From the NCBI GenBank assembly GCA_028753945.1, contig JAPNXP010000001.1, forward strand, positions 1,912,501-1,976,500: 64,000 bases of DNA, read 5' to 3'. The first letter of the stretch is position 1. Every line of letters begins with the position of its first letter. The position numbers were made by a program, and so were the translations under genes. Shown here one piece after another: positions 35,484 through 46,299 of the stretch. Below the pieces are notes generated by a model. It searched no databases and was not told where the DNA came from. It saw only the letters and a program-made list of their open reading frames with translations. The stretch is from Hexactinellida sp. DTS-2022 (lineage: Eukaryota > Porifera > Hexactinellida).

Positions 35484-35941
35484 CAGAGATGCAGCGGTCC
35501 GGAAATTTCATGGGCCAGACCGGACGTCATGATTTTTTTCTGGACTGTCCGGACCGATCCAGACCGTATGATCAAAATATTGGATCGGTCTGGACCGATG
35601 AACGGTCAAGACCGTTATATCCCTTATTTGGACAGTTACAGCCCGCATAGTTGAGTGTCTAATTATATCCACCTGTATATATAAGATACTTATTACTTAT
35701 GTGCTTGTAAACAATAGGAAATAACGGATGGACTCAGCCTGACTCATTGGAGCCTGATCGTTTGTCCAGACCTATGAACGGTCCAGAACGATGTACTGGT
35801 CCAGACCGTTATATCGTTAATTTGGACCGGTCCAGACCGCACTTGAAAATAAGCGGACCGGACCGACCTGAGACGGGTCGGTCCAGTCCGGTCCCAGTCT
35901 GGACTCTGGACCGCAGTCCGGTCCAGACCGCTGCATCTCTG
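35484..35941. mobile_element. hAT-type MITE rich in GGACCGGTCCAGACCG
   Basis: Ends CAGAGATGCAGCGGTCC and GACCGCTGCATCTCTG are flanked by TTCACATT and TTCACAAT, which differ at two of eight positions. The interior consists of degenerate GGTCCAGACCG repeats in both orientations. Confidence 0.75.
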
Positions 35942-36082
35942 TTCACAATGTATTATTTGTAAAGGAGTGTCAATGGGTATGCCTAATTTCCGGGACGGGA
36001 CTGAACCGTCCCGGAAGTTCCAGGTACCTAAAGTACGGGACGGGACAGGTAGCAATAAATTATTAATTACGATTACATGGGT

Positions 36083-36960
36083 AAAGGGTGGGATTGGTTA
36101 ACCGATCTGAGGCTACGGTTACAATTCGATTTCTCGCCACAGTTAACCGGTTAACCGCCCATCCTACTCAATACAATAAATCCTTTATAAAAATTTGATT
36201 ATACTACAGAATAAGACTCAGCTGTATTAAGTATAACCGCATTATAAGTACCGTATATTAATTAACTGATACATTTCGTGCTTTAGGTAAATTTAAATCA
36301 ATGTTGTCTAAGAAAATTTATTAAGTGGTGATGAGAAATGGATTTAGGACTAACATCTATATTATTAAATCTCGATAGTTTGTTTGTTTGTGTGTTTGTC
36401 CGGATTGTATTAAAGTGATGGGGGAATAGAAACCACATTTATATATGAGATATAAACTAACTTCTAAATGTTATAATGGGTAAACAAATGTTATAATAGG
36501 TAAACAAGTATGCTGAACACGAATTTCGCATTTATAAATTTCTAATATGAATATTTGTTGTTGTTTGTTTACACAAAATAGGTAAACAAATTAATGAAAA
36601 TTCAAAATCGACCTAGAAGTTAGCTTTCAACGGGTATATTATAGGTAAACAAGTATGCTAATCACGAATTTCGCATTTATAAATTATAATATGAATATTT
36701 GCTGTTGTTGTTTACACAAAATAGGTAAACAAATTAATGAAAATTCAAAATCAGCCTAGAAGTTAGCTTTCAACGGGAATTATAAGTATATAACTATGAC
36801 AAATATTACTAACTATGTAATCAATTGTTTAGTGAGGAGTAAAGCCGCGTAGCGGTCGTTAACTTGAGGTGCGTAGCACCGATCTGTTGCAAAGCGACCG
36901 AGACCGAGGGCTCGTATTCTGATAAAATTCAAAAGAGTTTTATACTTTATACATTGAGGC
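36083..36960 (-). mobile_element. GGTTAACC-type hAT relic split by a Helitron
   Basis: 36083-36355 matches the MITE at 3711-4128 in reverse. The match resumes after 36914 with TATTCTGATAAAATTC, corresponding to TATTATGATAAATTC in the intact relative. Similarity fades after about 36960. The pair provides an empty-site comparison for the Helitron between them. Confidence 0.75.
36356..36914 (+). mobile_element. Helitron-like element, CTCG family (boundaries fixed by empty site)
   Basis: Inserted between A (36355) and T (36915) of the host hAT relic. It begins TCTATATTATTAAATC and ends GAGACCGAGGGCTCG. The interior has two copies of a segment containing AAATAGGTAAACAAATTAAT. Three GCGTAGC/GCAAAGC hairpins precede the end. 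No ORF. Confidence 0.85.
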
Positions 36961-37680
36961 ATTACAGTGAATTCATAAAATCTAATCAAGTTCCAGCTAA
37001 TTGGCAGTTCGCAAGTTGGTTTAAGGGGGGTAGCATATAATATTAACATATTATGCGACGAATTTCCCGTTAACGGTTTGAGAACCACTGCTTTAGAATA
37101 CTTACGCGGTATAGCAAATAATTTTAACTTCTGATTTTCATATTTTTTTAATCTCATTCTTACATATCAAATATATTTGTTAAATTTATATCTTCATTAA
37201 TTCTACATATTCAATAAACAACTTACTAACCATTTTATATTAAGCAACTGAACTTTATCAATAAAATGTTTTCCTTTCGACTAATTTCCTTTTCGACCAA
37301 ATTTCCGTCGACGAATTTTCCTTTCGACCATTTTTATCGACCAAATTTCCGTCGACTAAGTATCCGCGAACTCGTATATTCCGGATATTAAGCGTTTAAA
37401 ATTCCGGAATAATATTTTTGTTCAAGAAATTATCTAATTTTAATTAATCTACAGAAACTTATATTCCTGATATTAGGTGTTGAATTTCCGGAATAATATT
37501 GTTCTAGAAATTAGGTATTCATATTTTCCGGAACCGTTCCGCCCAATTCCGTAATTTTGGTACTTTGATATTCCGGAATGGTACCGTTGCACACCGTTCC
37601 GTTCTGGATATTGGGTATGCCCAATCATTTCTTACAAACTCCATTCATTTACATTGAAAATACTTGTTAGCACTAGTACT
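36961..37680. other. repeat-rich upstream stretch
   Basis: Contains TTTCGACCAAATTTCCGTCG repeats (about 37280-37365) and TTCCGGAATAATATT repeats (37380-37590). A possible right end GGGTATGCCCAAT at 37613-37625 weakly mirrors ATGGGTATGCC near 35973. No gene. Confidence 0.4.
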
Positions 37681-37710
37681 CAAACCCAATTTGGATATTC
37701 CAATCAACAA

Positions 37711-37753
37711 CCAATCAGATTCCAGTATTTTATGTTGTACTCAACTATATAAA
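37711..37753 (+). promoter_or_regulatory. Histone H3 promoter: CCAAT and TATA boxes
   Basis: CCAATCAG at 37711-37718 (a second CAATCAAC at 37701) and TATATAAA at 37746-37753, which is 56 bp before the ATG. This spacing suits a compact replication-type histone promoter. Confidence 0.75.
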
Positions 37754-37763
37754 CACTTGCTAA

Positions 37764-38219
<456 letters not shown>

Positions 38220-38237
38220 GAACTCCAGATACTACCC

Positions 38238-38253
38238 GGCTTTTTTCAAAGCC
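38238..38253 (+). promoter_or_regulatory. Variant histone 3' stem-loop
   Basis: GGCTTTTTTCAAAGCC, a 6-bp stem with a TTTC loop, starts 19 nt after the stop codon. The position, stem length and loop match the animal histone mRNA 3' stem-loop (consensus GGCTCTTTTCAGAGCC) with one compensated base-pair change. It supports 3' processing without poly(A). Confidence 0.85.
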
Positions 38254-38495
38254 ACATTCCCGATGGATTATTTTGTTTTGCTCTTGTACTTCTCGGTCCA
38301 ATGTATTAAAATCTCTTTTAATTATTTCATAAAGTATGGACATAACTAATTTACGGAACTGGACCATTTAGAAAACAGTCTGTTCTCTCAAATTGTCCAC
38401 TTTTCTAATAGTCCACTTATTTACTTGTCCAAATCAACTACTAAAGCTGATTTTTTCGAATTTTTTTTTAGATTTGTTATCTTGGTGTATTAAAA

Positions 38496-38580
38496 AGTCG
38501 AGTGCGCATGCGCATAGGGTCGAGTGCGCATGCATATAGGGTCGAGTGCGCATGCGCATAGGGTCGAGTGCGCATGCGCA
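38496..38580. repeat. left subterminal palindrome array (4 copies)
   Basis: Four units of GTCGAGTGCGCATGCGCATAGG, period 22; the second unit reads GCGCATGCATAT. The core GCGCATGCGC is shared with element 1, the spacer is not. Confidence 0.9.
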
Positions 38581-39064
38581 TCTGCGAAGCCAGTCGAGGC
38601 TGCCGGAGCATGCAGAGGGCATATAGATTTTAGTTCATTCGAAAATTCCGTCTGCCCACAGGCCACGTTCAGTATCCCAAATAAGTTAATTGAGCCTGAA
38701 AACTTGTATACCATATTAGTGCTAATAGCTATATAATAACATAACCCATTTAGAATTTGGTTATTTCGTGAAGCATACGTAAACCTATTAACGAAGTAGA
38801 GCGAATTTTTCATGTGGTCGATTCCCACCCAAACTTCTATGTAATACTTCGCGTTACAGTATTACAAGTATGGAAACCTACCACAAGTAAATTCCAAAGC
38901 CTTCCTTTTGTTACTAGTGAAGTCCTACGGTACGTATATATTTCAGTGCATATATGTTACGGAAGATGTTGGCTGGGGGAATTTATATTGCGATTCTGAA
39001 AATAAGATTACACCAAAACATATAATATCAATACGTATAATATTCCAACATGCATAATTTACTA

Positions 39065-39228
39065 CAGTGACCAAGTCGGATATAATGAAATACCCGCTTA
39101 TAAAGAAATGGCTATTTTCCCCCAGAGCACTAAATGCATTAACTATTATCCGTGCTTATAACGAATATCCTGTTATAACGAATGAATTTACAGTTCCCAA
39201 GCACTTCGTTATAAACGAGAGTTCACTG
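39065..39228. mobile_element. pogo-like MITE
   Basis: Starts CAGTGACCAAGTCGGATATA and ends TATAAACGAGAGTTCACTG, bounded by TA. Located in the 5' part of element 2, upstream of its transposase. Confidence 0.65.
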
Positions 39229-39578
39229 TATATTCATGTTTACTTATAGTATTTACATATTATCTATATTTCAGATCAATAAATATATTTGTAATTTTCG
39301 AGCCAACATCTTCCAAACACGGAAGATGCTGGCGTTTACAAAATCTTATTTGTGGAATCCTTATTACTGCAAATGTTACCAGAAACCTTATCAATGCTAC
39401 ATAATTGGATACCTGGTCAGTGCTGCGGTTAACTGAAACCTCTTAATGCTGAAGAAAAGCCATACAAATTAACCGAGCCAACACCTTACGTAACATATAT
39501 ACTACTTGTACAGTTAAAGGTTTTAAAGTGCATTTATAAATTGTATCAATTGATCACATTTTCTTGAATTGTTAAAAT

Positions 39579-42500
39579 ATGGCAGATGAGATAGCGTACA
39601 CAAGCGTCAACATATCAAATTCAAAGAAAAGACAACGAACGGATGAATTTGTAGAAACTCAAATCTCACATCTAAACATAAGTTCTGCAGCAAGATGTGT
39701 ACATGTTTTGGATGAACCCTTAACCAGAATTGAAATTGATCAGCAAACAGGTTGTTCTATTTACGTTATACTAGTTAAATACCAAAATAATTAATAACAC
39801 AGTACAACAAATTTTACTTTAGAAAACGTCATGTTCAATTATTAAATTAATGGTTAAAATACTCTTCTAATATCGTAGATATTGATCATCGTTCGGACAT
39901 AGTTAAATCAGATGATGAAGCGATATCAATATTCCCGATACCAACCTCTGATCAGTACACCTCCCTCTTGATTTTACATACAAAGGCTTGGTTATTGTGT
40001 GATACAGTATTCGCAGTTGTGTCAGATTTTGAATTAACTAAAAGCGGTATGTTTTCTAGTCCTATTGTGGGTATTTTGTTATAATAATATTTCTTAAAGA
40101 GTACAGACTTAACCTTGTCTATTTAGAAGAAGTCAAGTTAACGAAAGCAAAGGTAGTGATCGAAACAGTAAAGGAACTGTGTTTGAAATGTTGCAGTCAT
40201 GATTGCATTCATTATCAAGGGTTCCAACAATGCTTAATTGACAACTACCTAATTCTATGCCAACCCAGCTATGTTAATAATACTTATACATCTTTCTCTA
40301 TCACTTCGTCAACTGTTATTCTTATTGAAAATAAGGAATTTCACATTATCTACAGAAATGAGATGAAGTGGTATTGTGATTCATGTGTGAAAAAATGTAC
40401 TAAGTCAGCTTGTATGAAAAACATTTTACCTGGAAACGATCTAAACGAGATACTAACTGTCCCGAAAGAAATTCAATATACTGTAATTTCCAACCTCCCT
40501 ATACCCGCATCTTTTGATGTAAACATGGCAAATATCTACGAAGAGCAACAACTATACAATAATCTGAATTTACCCATCGAACTACTTCCAGAAAAGGAAC
40601 TGTGTGAATATGAATATTCATTTAGTAAGGAGAATATTAGATTGGAGAGAGAGGGACTCATCCTATACACTGCAAAGGCTGTTATTGATTTAACAGGACA
40701 TAAAGGTAAGATTATACCAATCATTACACACAACCTATAACCTGTCCAATGTTTACATTCTTAATTCTTTAGTTTATAGCTCTCAATGCGAAGGTCCTTG
40801 TAAATGTAGGGCATATTTCGATGGTAGTTCAAGGCTTTTGCTAAACATAAATAACAGATACTTTATGCATTATGACCTAATGTATGAGTATAGTGAATTT
40901 ATGACATCATCTAGGAACACGCTACACGGTTATTTCAGGTAAGAATCGCCCTGAAATTAATAAATAACGAAGTTGATTATATTATTCTATATATATAGGG
41001 CAAAAAATGCAGTGATGAAGAGACTAGGAAAGAGAAATATGTATCTATATCACATTCTTAAACACGGGTGGAATGCATATTTGAGGATGGTCAATATTGA
41101 CTACAAAGCGAGTTTTAGTTGTCCTATATGTAAGGAGAACCCAGAAGTAATAATTATGGATGGTATTACATTAGGGACATTAAAAAATATCCCTGAAACT
41201 TCTCATTTGATTGACCAAGAACAACATTTTGATCTCACCCCATTAACTGAACGTGTATTCATTTCTAACGCTGCTACAAGAAAATGGTTAAAAGACTTCA
41301 GCTCGATTGGATTGAAAATGTCCCATTTTACTGAAATGTTGGGATCTATTTCTAGTACTGAGCTTGTGGAGTATATATTATATAGTAGTATAGAATGTGA
41401 TGGCCTGAAGATAGTTCATAAAGATTTCCCTGGAGTTAGTGTCTTCTTAGGTTTACTAAGCTATCCTTCACCATTATGTGGAATATTTCAGTTATCACTA
41501 CTCACTAAGAGGGAGCGAGAACTATTAGTTTTATTATCAAGGGGAGGATACCTTCTTCAAAATGAACTTCAACAAATATATGTTAAAATTCATCCTGTAA
41601 GAGTATTATTTGATTCATTACCAACCAAATCAAAAGGCGATGGACGGTTGGCGGCACATCACCTTGTCAATGCCCTGTTAACAGTGATTTTGACGAAAAT
41701 TTATAATCTGTTCAAGAGGCCTACACGTCAGCTTGTAGAATATCAAGTTGTTGACAATGATTACTTCATGTATTTCCCTACATTTTCAACCACCTACAAG
41801 TAAGTAATATGATAGTTATTAATACAAATTATTATTCAGGATGATATACATGTACACTTAATTTTTCTTAGAATACCCACATACGAATCAGAGAAGCCTC
41901 AATCAAATCTAAGATGTTCGAAGATTTATCCAAAGCATAATAGATTCTCTCCAGGGATGCTAGTAATGGCTTGTAAACATAAGGTGTGCTATGGATTCGA
42001 AGTTCTAAGGGAACGGGAATCTACTCAAATAGTATACAAAATGCTGATCTCTATTTTCAAGCGACCACCAAAGATGATTATCTATGACAATGCATGTAAC
42101 TTGCATACTACATGTATACTAAGGTAAAGTTGATAATTAAATATACGTACACCCCGCTAAATTATATAGCTATTGCTCATCCGAACAGTCCCGGACCAAT
42201 GAAAATACAAATTTATCGGATTAAAGAGTTTGGCATTAGTGAGAGCATTAGTGACTATTGTAGTGGTATTGATATGATATAAGTATTATACAATATTTAA
42301 TTGGTTTTGTAACATAGGGATCCTGCTCTTTTTCGGGATACAACTTTTTTAGTGGATAGATTTCACTTTTCGAACCACAAATGCACTCCATCATATTCCA
42401 TGAAATCAATTCAAACTGATGAAGTGAAGCGCATCAACTCACAAGTTTGTGAACAGATCTTCTCAGTTCTAAGGAGAATTTCAACCCAAATTGCGTACAT

Positions 42501-42588
42501 GAGAGTAGAAAACGTTTTCTATAACACAAGATATTTTTTGGTTACTATGAATCAACAAGTAATGTCTGATATAGTAATGCATAACTAA
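39579..42588 (+). CDS. KDZ/Zisupton-like transposase, seven exons, intact
   Basis: Exons 39579-39750, 39879-40046, 40127-40705, 40773-40938, 40999-41799, 41872-42123 and 42318-42588. All junctions are GT/AG and in phase, giving 802 aa. It matches the element 1 transposase along its whole length: CLKCCSHDCIHYQGFQQC, CDSCVKKC, CEGPCKCRAYFDG, NINNRYFMHY, CPIC, IIMDGITLGT, ACKHKVCYGFEVLRE, IIYDNACNLH, FLVDRFHFSNHKC and NSQVCEQIFSVLRR. The third and sixth exons have exactly the same lengths (579 and 252 nt) as in element 1. The D...D...E assignment is by these motifs. The gene looks functional at the reading-frame level. Confidence 0.85.
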
Positions 42589-42655
42589 TAACTATGTATT
42601 TATACTAAACTAATGAAGAGATTTATGTATATAGTACTGTGTGAACAAAATTAAT

Positions 42656-44565
42656 CTATTTCTTATTAGGTGGGCATATAGGGCAAGAAAATTTTAGCAC
42701 TTTGCTGTTGTTGTCTGGTAGGCAAACACATGGCTTGTGAAACCACCTTCTACATCTTGAACATTCCACCATATGATTATGTAAAAATTGTGGCAACCTG
42801 CAGACGCACCACAATTCTATGTACAATGACTCAAATGGAGTCATGAGAGAGTTTGATTCTTGATGTATTCTTGTGTTGGGCTTTCGTATCGTTGGAAAAG
42901 GTGTTAAAACTTCTGACTGTATACAGCTTGTCAAATGCTTACGCATGTTAGCCTGGCGCCATCTAATAGTTGCTGGATCCTCCCCAGAAGCTATCGCTAA
43001 ACAAACTGCCACTGCGAAAACGCCGCAGTCTGCACCTCCTCGCTGTTGTTGCATAGGCACTACACTTATTTTAAGTTTAGATTCCTGATGTGCATACAAG
43101 AGAGCAAGCTGTATATCTAACTCCTCGCTTGTTTTTCCCGAGTAATAAGAATCGAACAAAAAGATTCCTTCTTTGGTTATTCTAGAACAGACCCAATGCA
43201 GGTTTCCGTCATGGTGAATTTGAACACTGTTCATTGGGGCTTTAACAAATTGACGATTCTATAGAATGTGATAGAATAAAGTTTCATAGACCGTATGCGA
43301 GAATACAGAACATAAAAATAATAAGATCTACATAATCTACCTTTGCTAAAATTGGGTCTTGTAGTCCTAGTATAGTAGGGTTACTCAGCTTTAGTAGATC
43401 CTAAGATTTTACAATAGATAAATACAGTGAACTATCGTAATAACCAAGTCGGGTATAACGAAACTCCGCTTATAAATAATTAAAATCGAGGCCCCGAAGG
43501 TTTCGTTATAACGGGAGTTCAATGTAGTATTATAAAAATAATTACCATGCAACTGTTAATGCAATTTCCGGTCAGGAAAGTGCTAACTTAGGGTTTGATA
43601 GAATATTGATAATTTCCATCTTAAGGCTGTGCTCTATCACTGTAAATTTGACATTTAGGGGATTTATTCTCTGCGCATTGGCTTGGACAGCGAGTGAAGA
43701 TGTTGGCGATGCTTGTGTAATATGAAAAGAAGTGCATTCGGGTTGCTTGTAATTTTCACTAATCATGTTTTGATTTACAGAAAGTCCAGGTAAAAATGAA
43801 TCATCTGAGTCGTCCACTGGTATAATCTCACTATGTGTGCAATCGTCTTGCACATTATAACTGCAACTGGGCAAATCTGTCAAGTCTTCGATTGAGGACA
43901 GAAGAGCGTTTTCTTCGTCTGGGGTAGGATTTCTTTTTGGGGAATTCCGAGGAGATCTATCTCGAAATACCTCAATCTCTTTCAGTGGAGCTTTGGAACT
44001 AGAATTGTATATCTTGTACGCAGAAATAATTTTAATCAAGGTCGACTTTTTAAAGGTTTTCTTGCTGATGTTTTGGAAAGGAATTTCAGCTGGCCACCAA
44101 ATTGGACTTTTATCGAGATTGCCCCAAAAATGTCGCGTTGTTCCTAGAACGAGTAATACACAAATCTGAATGTTGTGTTGCCAAAACAAGTATTTACATA
44201 TTTGTGTACATATTATACTTTAGAACAATCTTTATTAAAAACTTACCGATAGATTTCTGTGTAATCCATGATATCATACTTCTTAACTCTTTGACAGTAA
44301 TTACAGATAGATCGCCTTCTATTCTGGCTGCCATCTCAAGCTCTTGAGCTGGTATAGAATAATTTACATCATCTGGGCAAGCTAGGGCCCTCCAAATTTC
44401 ATCCGAATGTTCGTTCATTAGTTTGGTAAATAAGCCATTTCCCAAAATTGACAATCCACCTTCCCACGTGAAAGCTAACCCTACCCTCTGTCCGGTTACT
44501 TCTTTAAAACGGGTTAACATCCTTTGTAACATTGTTCTGGCGTTAGCCTTGGTCATTTGAGGCAT
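42656..44565 (-). CDS. Transposon-borne Ulp1-like cysteine protease with PHD finger, one frameshift
   Basis: Exons 44247-44565, 43546-44143, 43341-43400 and 42656-43258 on the minus strand. The N-terminal domain starts MPQMTKANARTML, followed by a WPAEIPFQNI block as in element 1, but the SPKK tract is missing. The protease has His in NLHWVC, Asp in FLFDSYY, Gln in QQQRGG and Cys in ADCGVF. The PHD-type finger reads CVCRLPQF..CSRCRRWFHKPC..CPIC. Near 43580 the frame ends in a TGA, yet the following bases in another frame give FLTGNCINSC, matching FLTDGSLNAFC of element 1. One missing base explains both this and the exon phase. About 526 aa if in frame. Intron 43401-43545 holds a pogo-like MITE. 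Confidence 0.82.
43425..43524. mobile_element. pogo-like MITE in an intron
   Basis: A 100-bp unit starting CAGTGAACTATCGTAATAAC and ending TATAACGGGAGTTCAATG between TA dinucleotides, in the 43401-43545 intron. Confidence 0.6.
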
Positions 44566-44644
44566 GGTTGAATATAATTTCTCGCGAGTAAAAACAAAGC
44601 TCTAGCTAGTTTGGAACTTCTATATTTATATAAAACAACAAAAA

Positions 44645-44731
44645 ATGCGCATGCGCACTCGACCCTATGCGCATGCGCACTCGACCCTATACGCATGCGC
44701 ACTCGACCCTATGCGCATGCGCACTCGACTT
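44645..44731. repeat. right subterminal palindrome array (4 copies)
   Basis: Four 22-bp units of GCGCATGCGCACTCGACCCTAT in inverted orientation to the left array. One unit reads ACGCATGCGC. Confidence 0.9.
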
Positions 44732-44752
44732 TTCAATATATGATTTTCAATG

Positions 44753-44808
44753 TATTGAAAAGTCGAGTGAGCATGCTCATTGGGTCGAGTGAGTATGCTC
44801 ACTGGATT
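44753..44808. mobile_element. Solo end of a third KDZ-like subfamily
   Basis: Starts TATTGAAAAGTCGAGTGAGC and has two units with cores GAGCATGCTC and GAGTATGCTC, followed by TGGGTCGAGTG spacing. It lies 14 bp from the right end of element 2. The terminus is conserved but the palindrome differs from both full elements. No second end or genes were found. Confidence 0.6.
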
Positions 44809-45441
44809 GGAAGGAAAGAAAAGCATTAAATCGTAAGTTATAATTATTGCCAAATTTAATATCAAAAACTGATGAAGAATCATTTTGCTATTTAAGTAAT
44901 CTAGAAGATTGCGATTTGAGTAGGCAGCAACTAATGTGAAGATCCTCTCTTCTCTTTTTAGGGATAGCTTTGAAATTTCTTTGTGTTCTCCCCCTTCCCA
45001 TTTCGAGTAAACTGCCTCCTGAAGTGACTTGCTCCTCCCTTAATTCAGCCATTTGAATTTTTGGCAGTTTGTTGTTGATATTATTTAACACCGTCAATAC
45101 CTTCAATTTCTCTAATGTTGCTAGAGTACACATTCTAAATAAATTGTATTTTGTTTTTGTTAGCAAATTATGCTTCCTGCAGGTAGATCAGTAGTTAACA
45201 TTAACTCTGAAAAAAATCCTGGGGTATAAACCCCATTTAGGTCGCTCGCCACGCTCGCTGCTTGTATCTTTGACCGCGCAGAGACTTTCTCCTAGCTACG
45301 CTCTTGAGAGTGGGTACATCATTATACTTTAAAAATAAATCAAAATTGAAATGTTATTAAATACAATGGCAATGTACTTTAGTACGATATGCTGTACGTC
45401 GTTTTCAGGGGTGTATTTAAATATCGATCATTATGGTGGTA
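44809..45441. other. stretch without recognised genes
   Basis: A minus-strand ORF at 44888-45166 (92 aa, with MAELREEQVTSG and several basic clusters) has no domain I recognise. GC-rich bases near 45235-45310 do not form a clear feature. Confidence 0.3.
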
Positions 45442-45449
45442 CGCGGAGT

Positions 45450-45870
45450 CATAGGCGTAAAGTTTTGGGGGTATTTTTACAAAGTGGGGGGGGCAATCTC
45501 TACCTCAAAAAACGTGCTACCTTCTCCCACAAATTTATAACTTCAGTATTTCCAATGCAATACTAGATATATTTGATTTATTTCTCAACAATAGAATATT
45601 GGTCAATACGTACTACTAAACCAACGGTACCCCTATATAATTTATGTTGGTTATAAGAACATGTCGGTTATAAGCACATTCAAAGCAGTTCCCGACGAGG
45701 TGCTTATATCCGACATCTACTGTATTAACAATATTAGACTGTTTGAATCATTATTTCAAAAAACACTTCGGACTATATTTCCTAGCTTACTAAGTGGGGG
45801 GGGGCCCCCCCCATCTTCAACTATTGGGGGGGGGCCGGCCCCCACCACATTGGCAAACTTTACGCCTATG
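45450..45870. mobile_element. hAT-type MITE with poly-G/poly-C blocks
   Basis: Ends CATAGGCGTAAAGTTT and AAACTTTACGCCTATG, flanked by CGCGGAGT and CGCGGAGA (7 of 8 agree). It contains GTGGGGGGGGC and GGGGGGGGCC blocks. A pogo-like fragment (GTCGGTTATAAGCAC, then CATCTACTGTA) is nested at about 45640-45723. Confidence 0.75.
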
Positions 45871-46299
45871 CGCGGAGACATAGACTACTTAATATACAGA
45901 TGGGCAACTAACCGAAAATGGAAAAAAAAAGAGAGGCCATTCTTGAATACTCTCTCTCGTGTAATCTAGTGCTCTTATCACCTAGATAATATCCACTACT
46001 AGGTAGTCAGGTATGGCGAATCTATTGGGACCATTTTCGAGGTCCTTAGGAATGTAGTTTTGTGGTTTAGACCCTATTTTATGATGACGCTAGCATTATT
46101 TCTATTCATTAGATATATCCAAATATCTCGACATTAATTCATATTTTATACTGCAATCCTATAAATTGTTGAAAGCGCTACTATATAGCACTTCCTTCTC
46201 TATATTAGTAGTTCAACTTCAGCATGAAATTTGTGTTCATTTAGAGGAAACAGAACTATAATATACAAAAGTAAACATAGAACTACCATTTAAACAAAT

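Larger units (their letters stand above)
38489..44738. mobile_element. KDZ/Zisupton-like DNA transposon, element 2
   Basis: Ends TATTAAAAAGTCGAG and CTCGACTTTTCAATA bound 6,250 bp. Each end has four palindromic subterminal repeats. The transposase (plus, 39579-42588) and the protease/PHD gene (minus, 42656-44565) are convergent with 67 bp between stops, the mirror of element 1. No target duplication is evident. Two short pogo-like MITEs have inserted (39065-39228 and 43425-43524). The element lies about 235 bp downstream of the histone stem-loop. Confidence 0.85.

Noticed and set aside
35967-37625. A 1.6-kb composite element with GGGTATGCC inverted ends
   Set aside because: The ends agree only loosely, no target duplication is found, and the interior is a mix of unrelated repeats; reported only as repeat-rich sequence.
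38524-38736. ORFs such as MRMHIGSSAHAHRV in the palindrome arrays
   Set aside because: They are translations of the repeat units on either strand.
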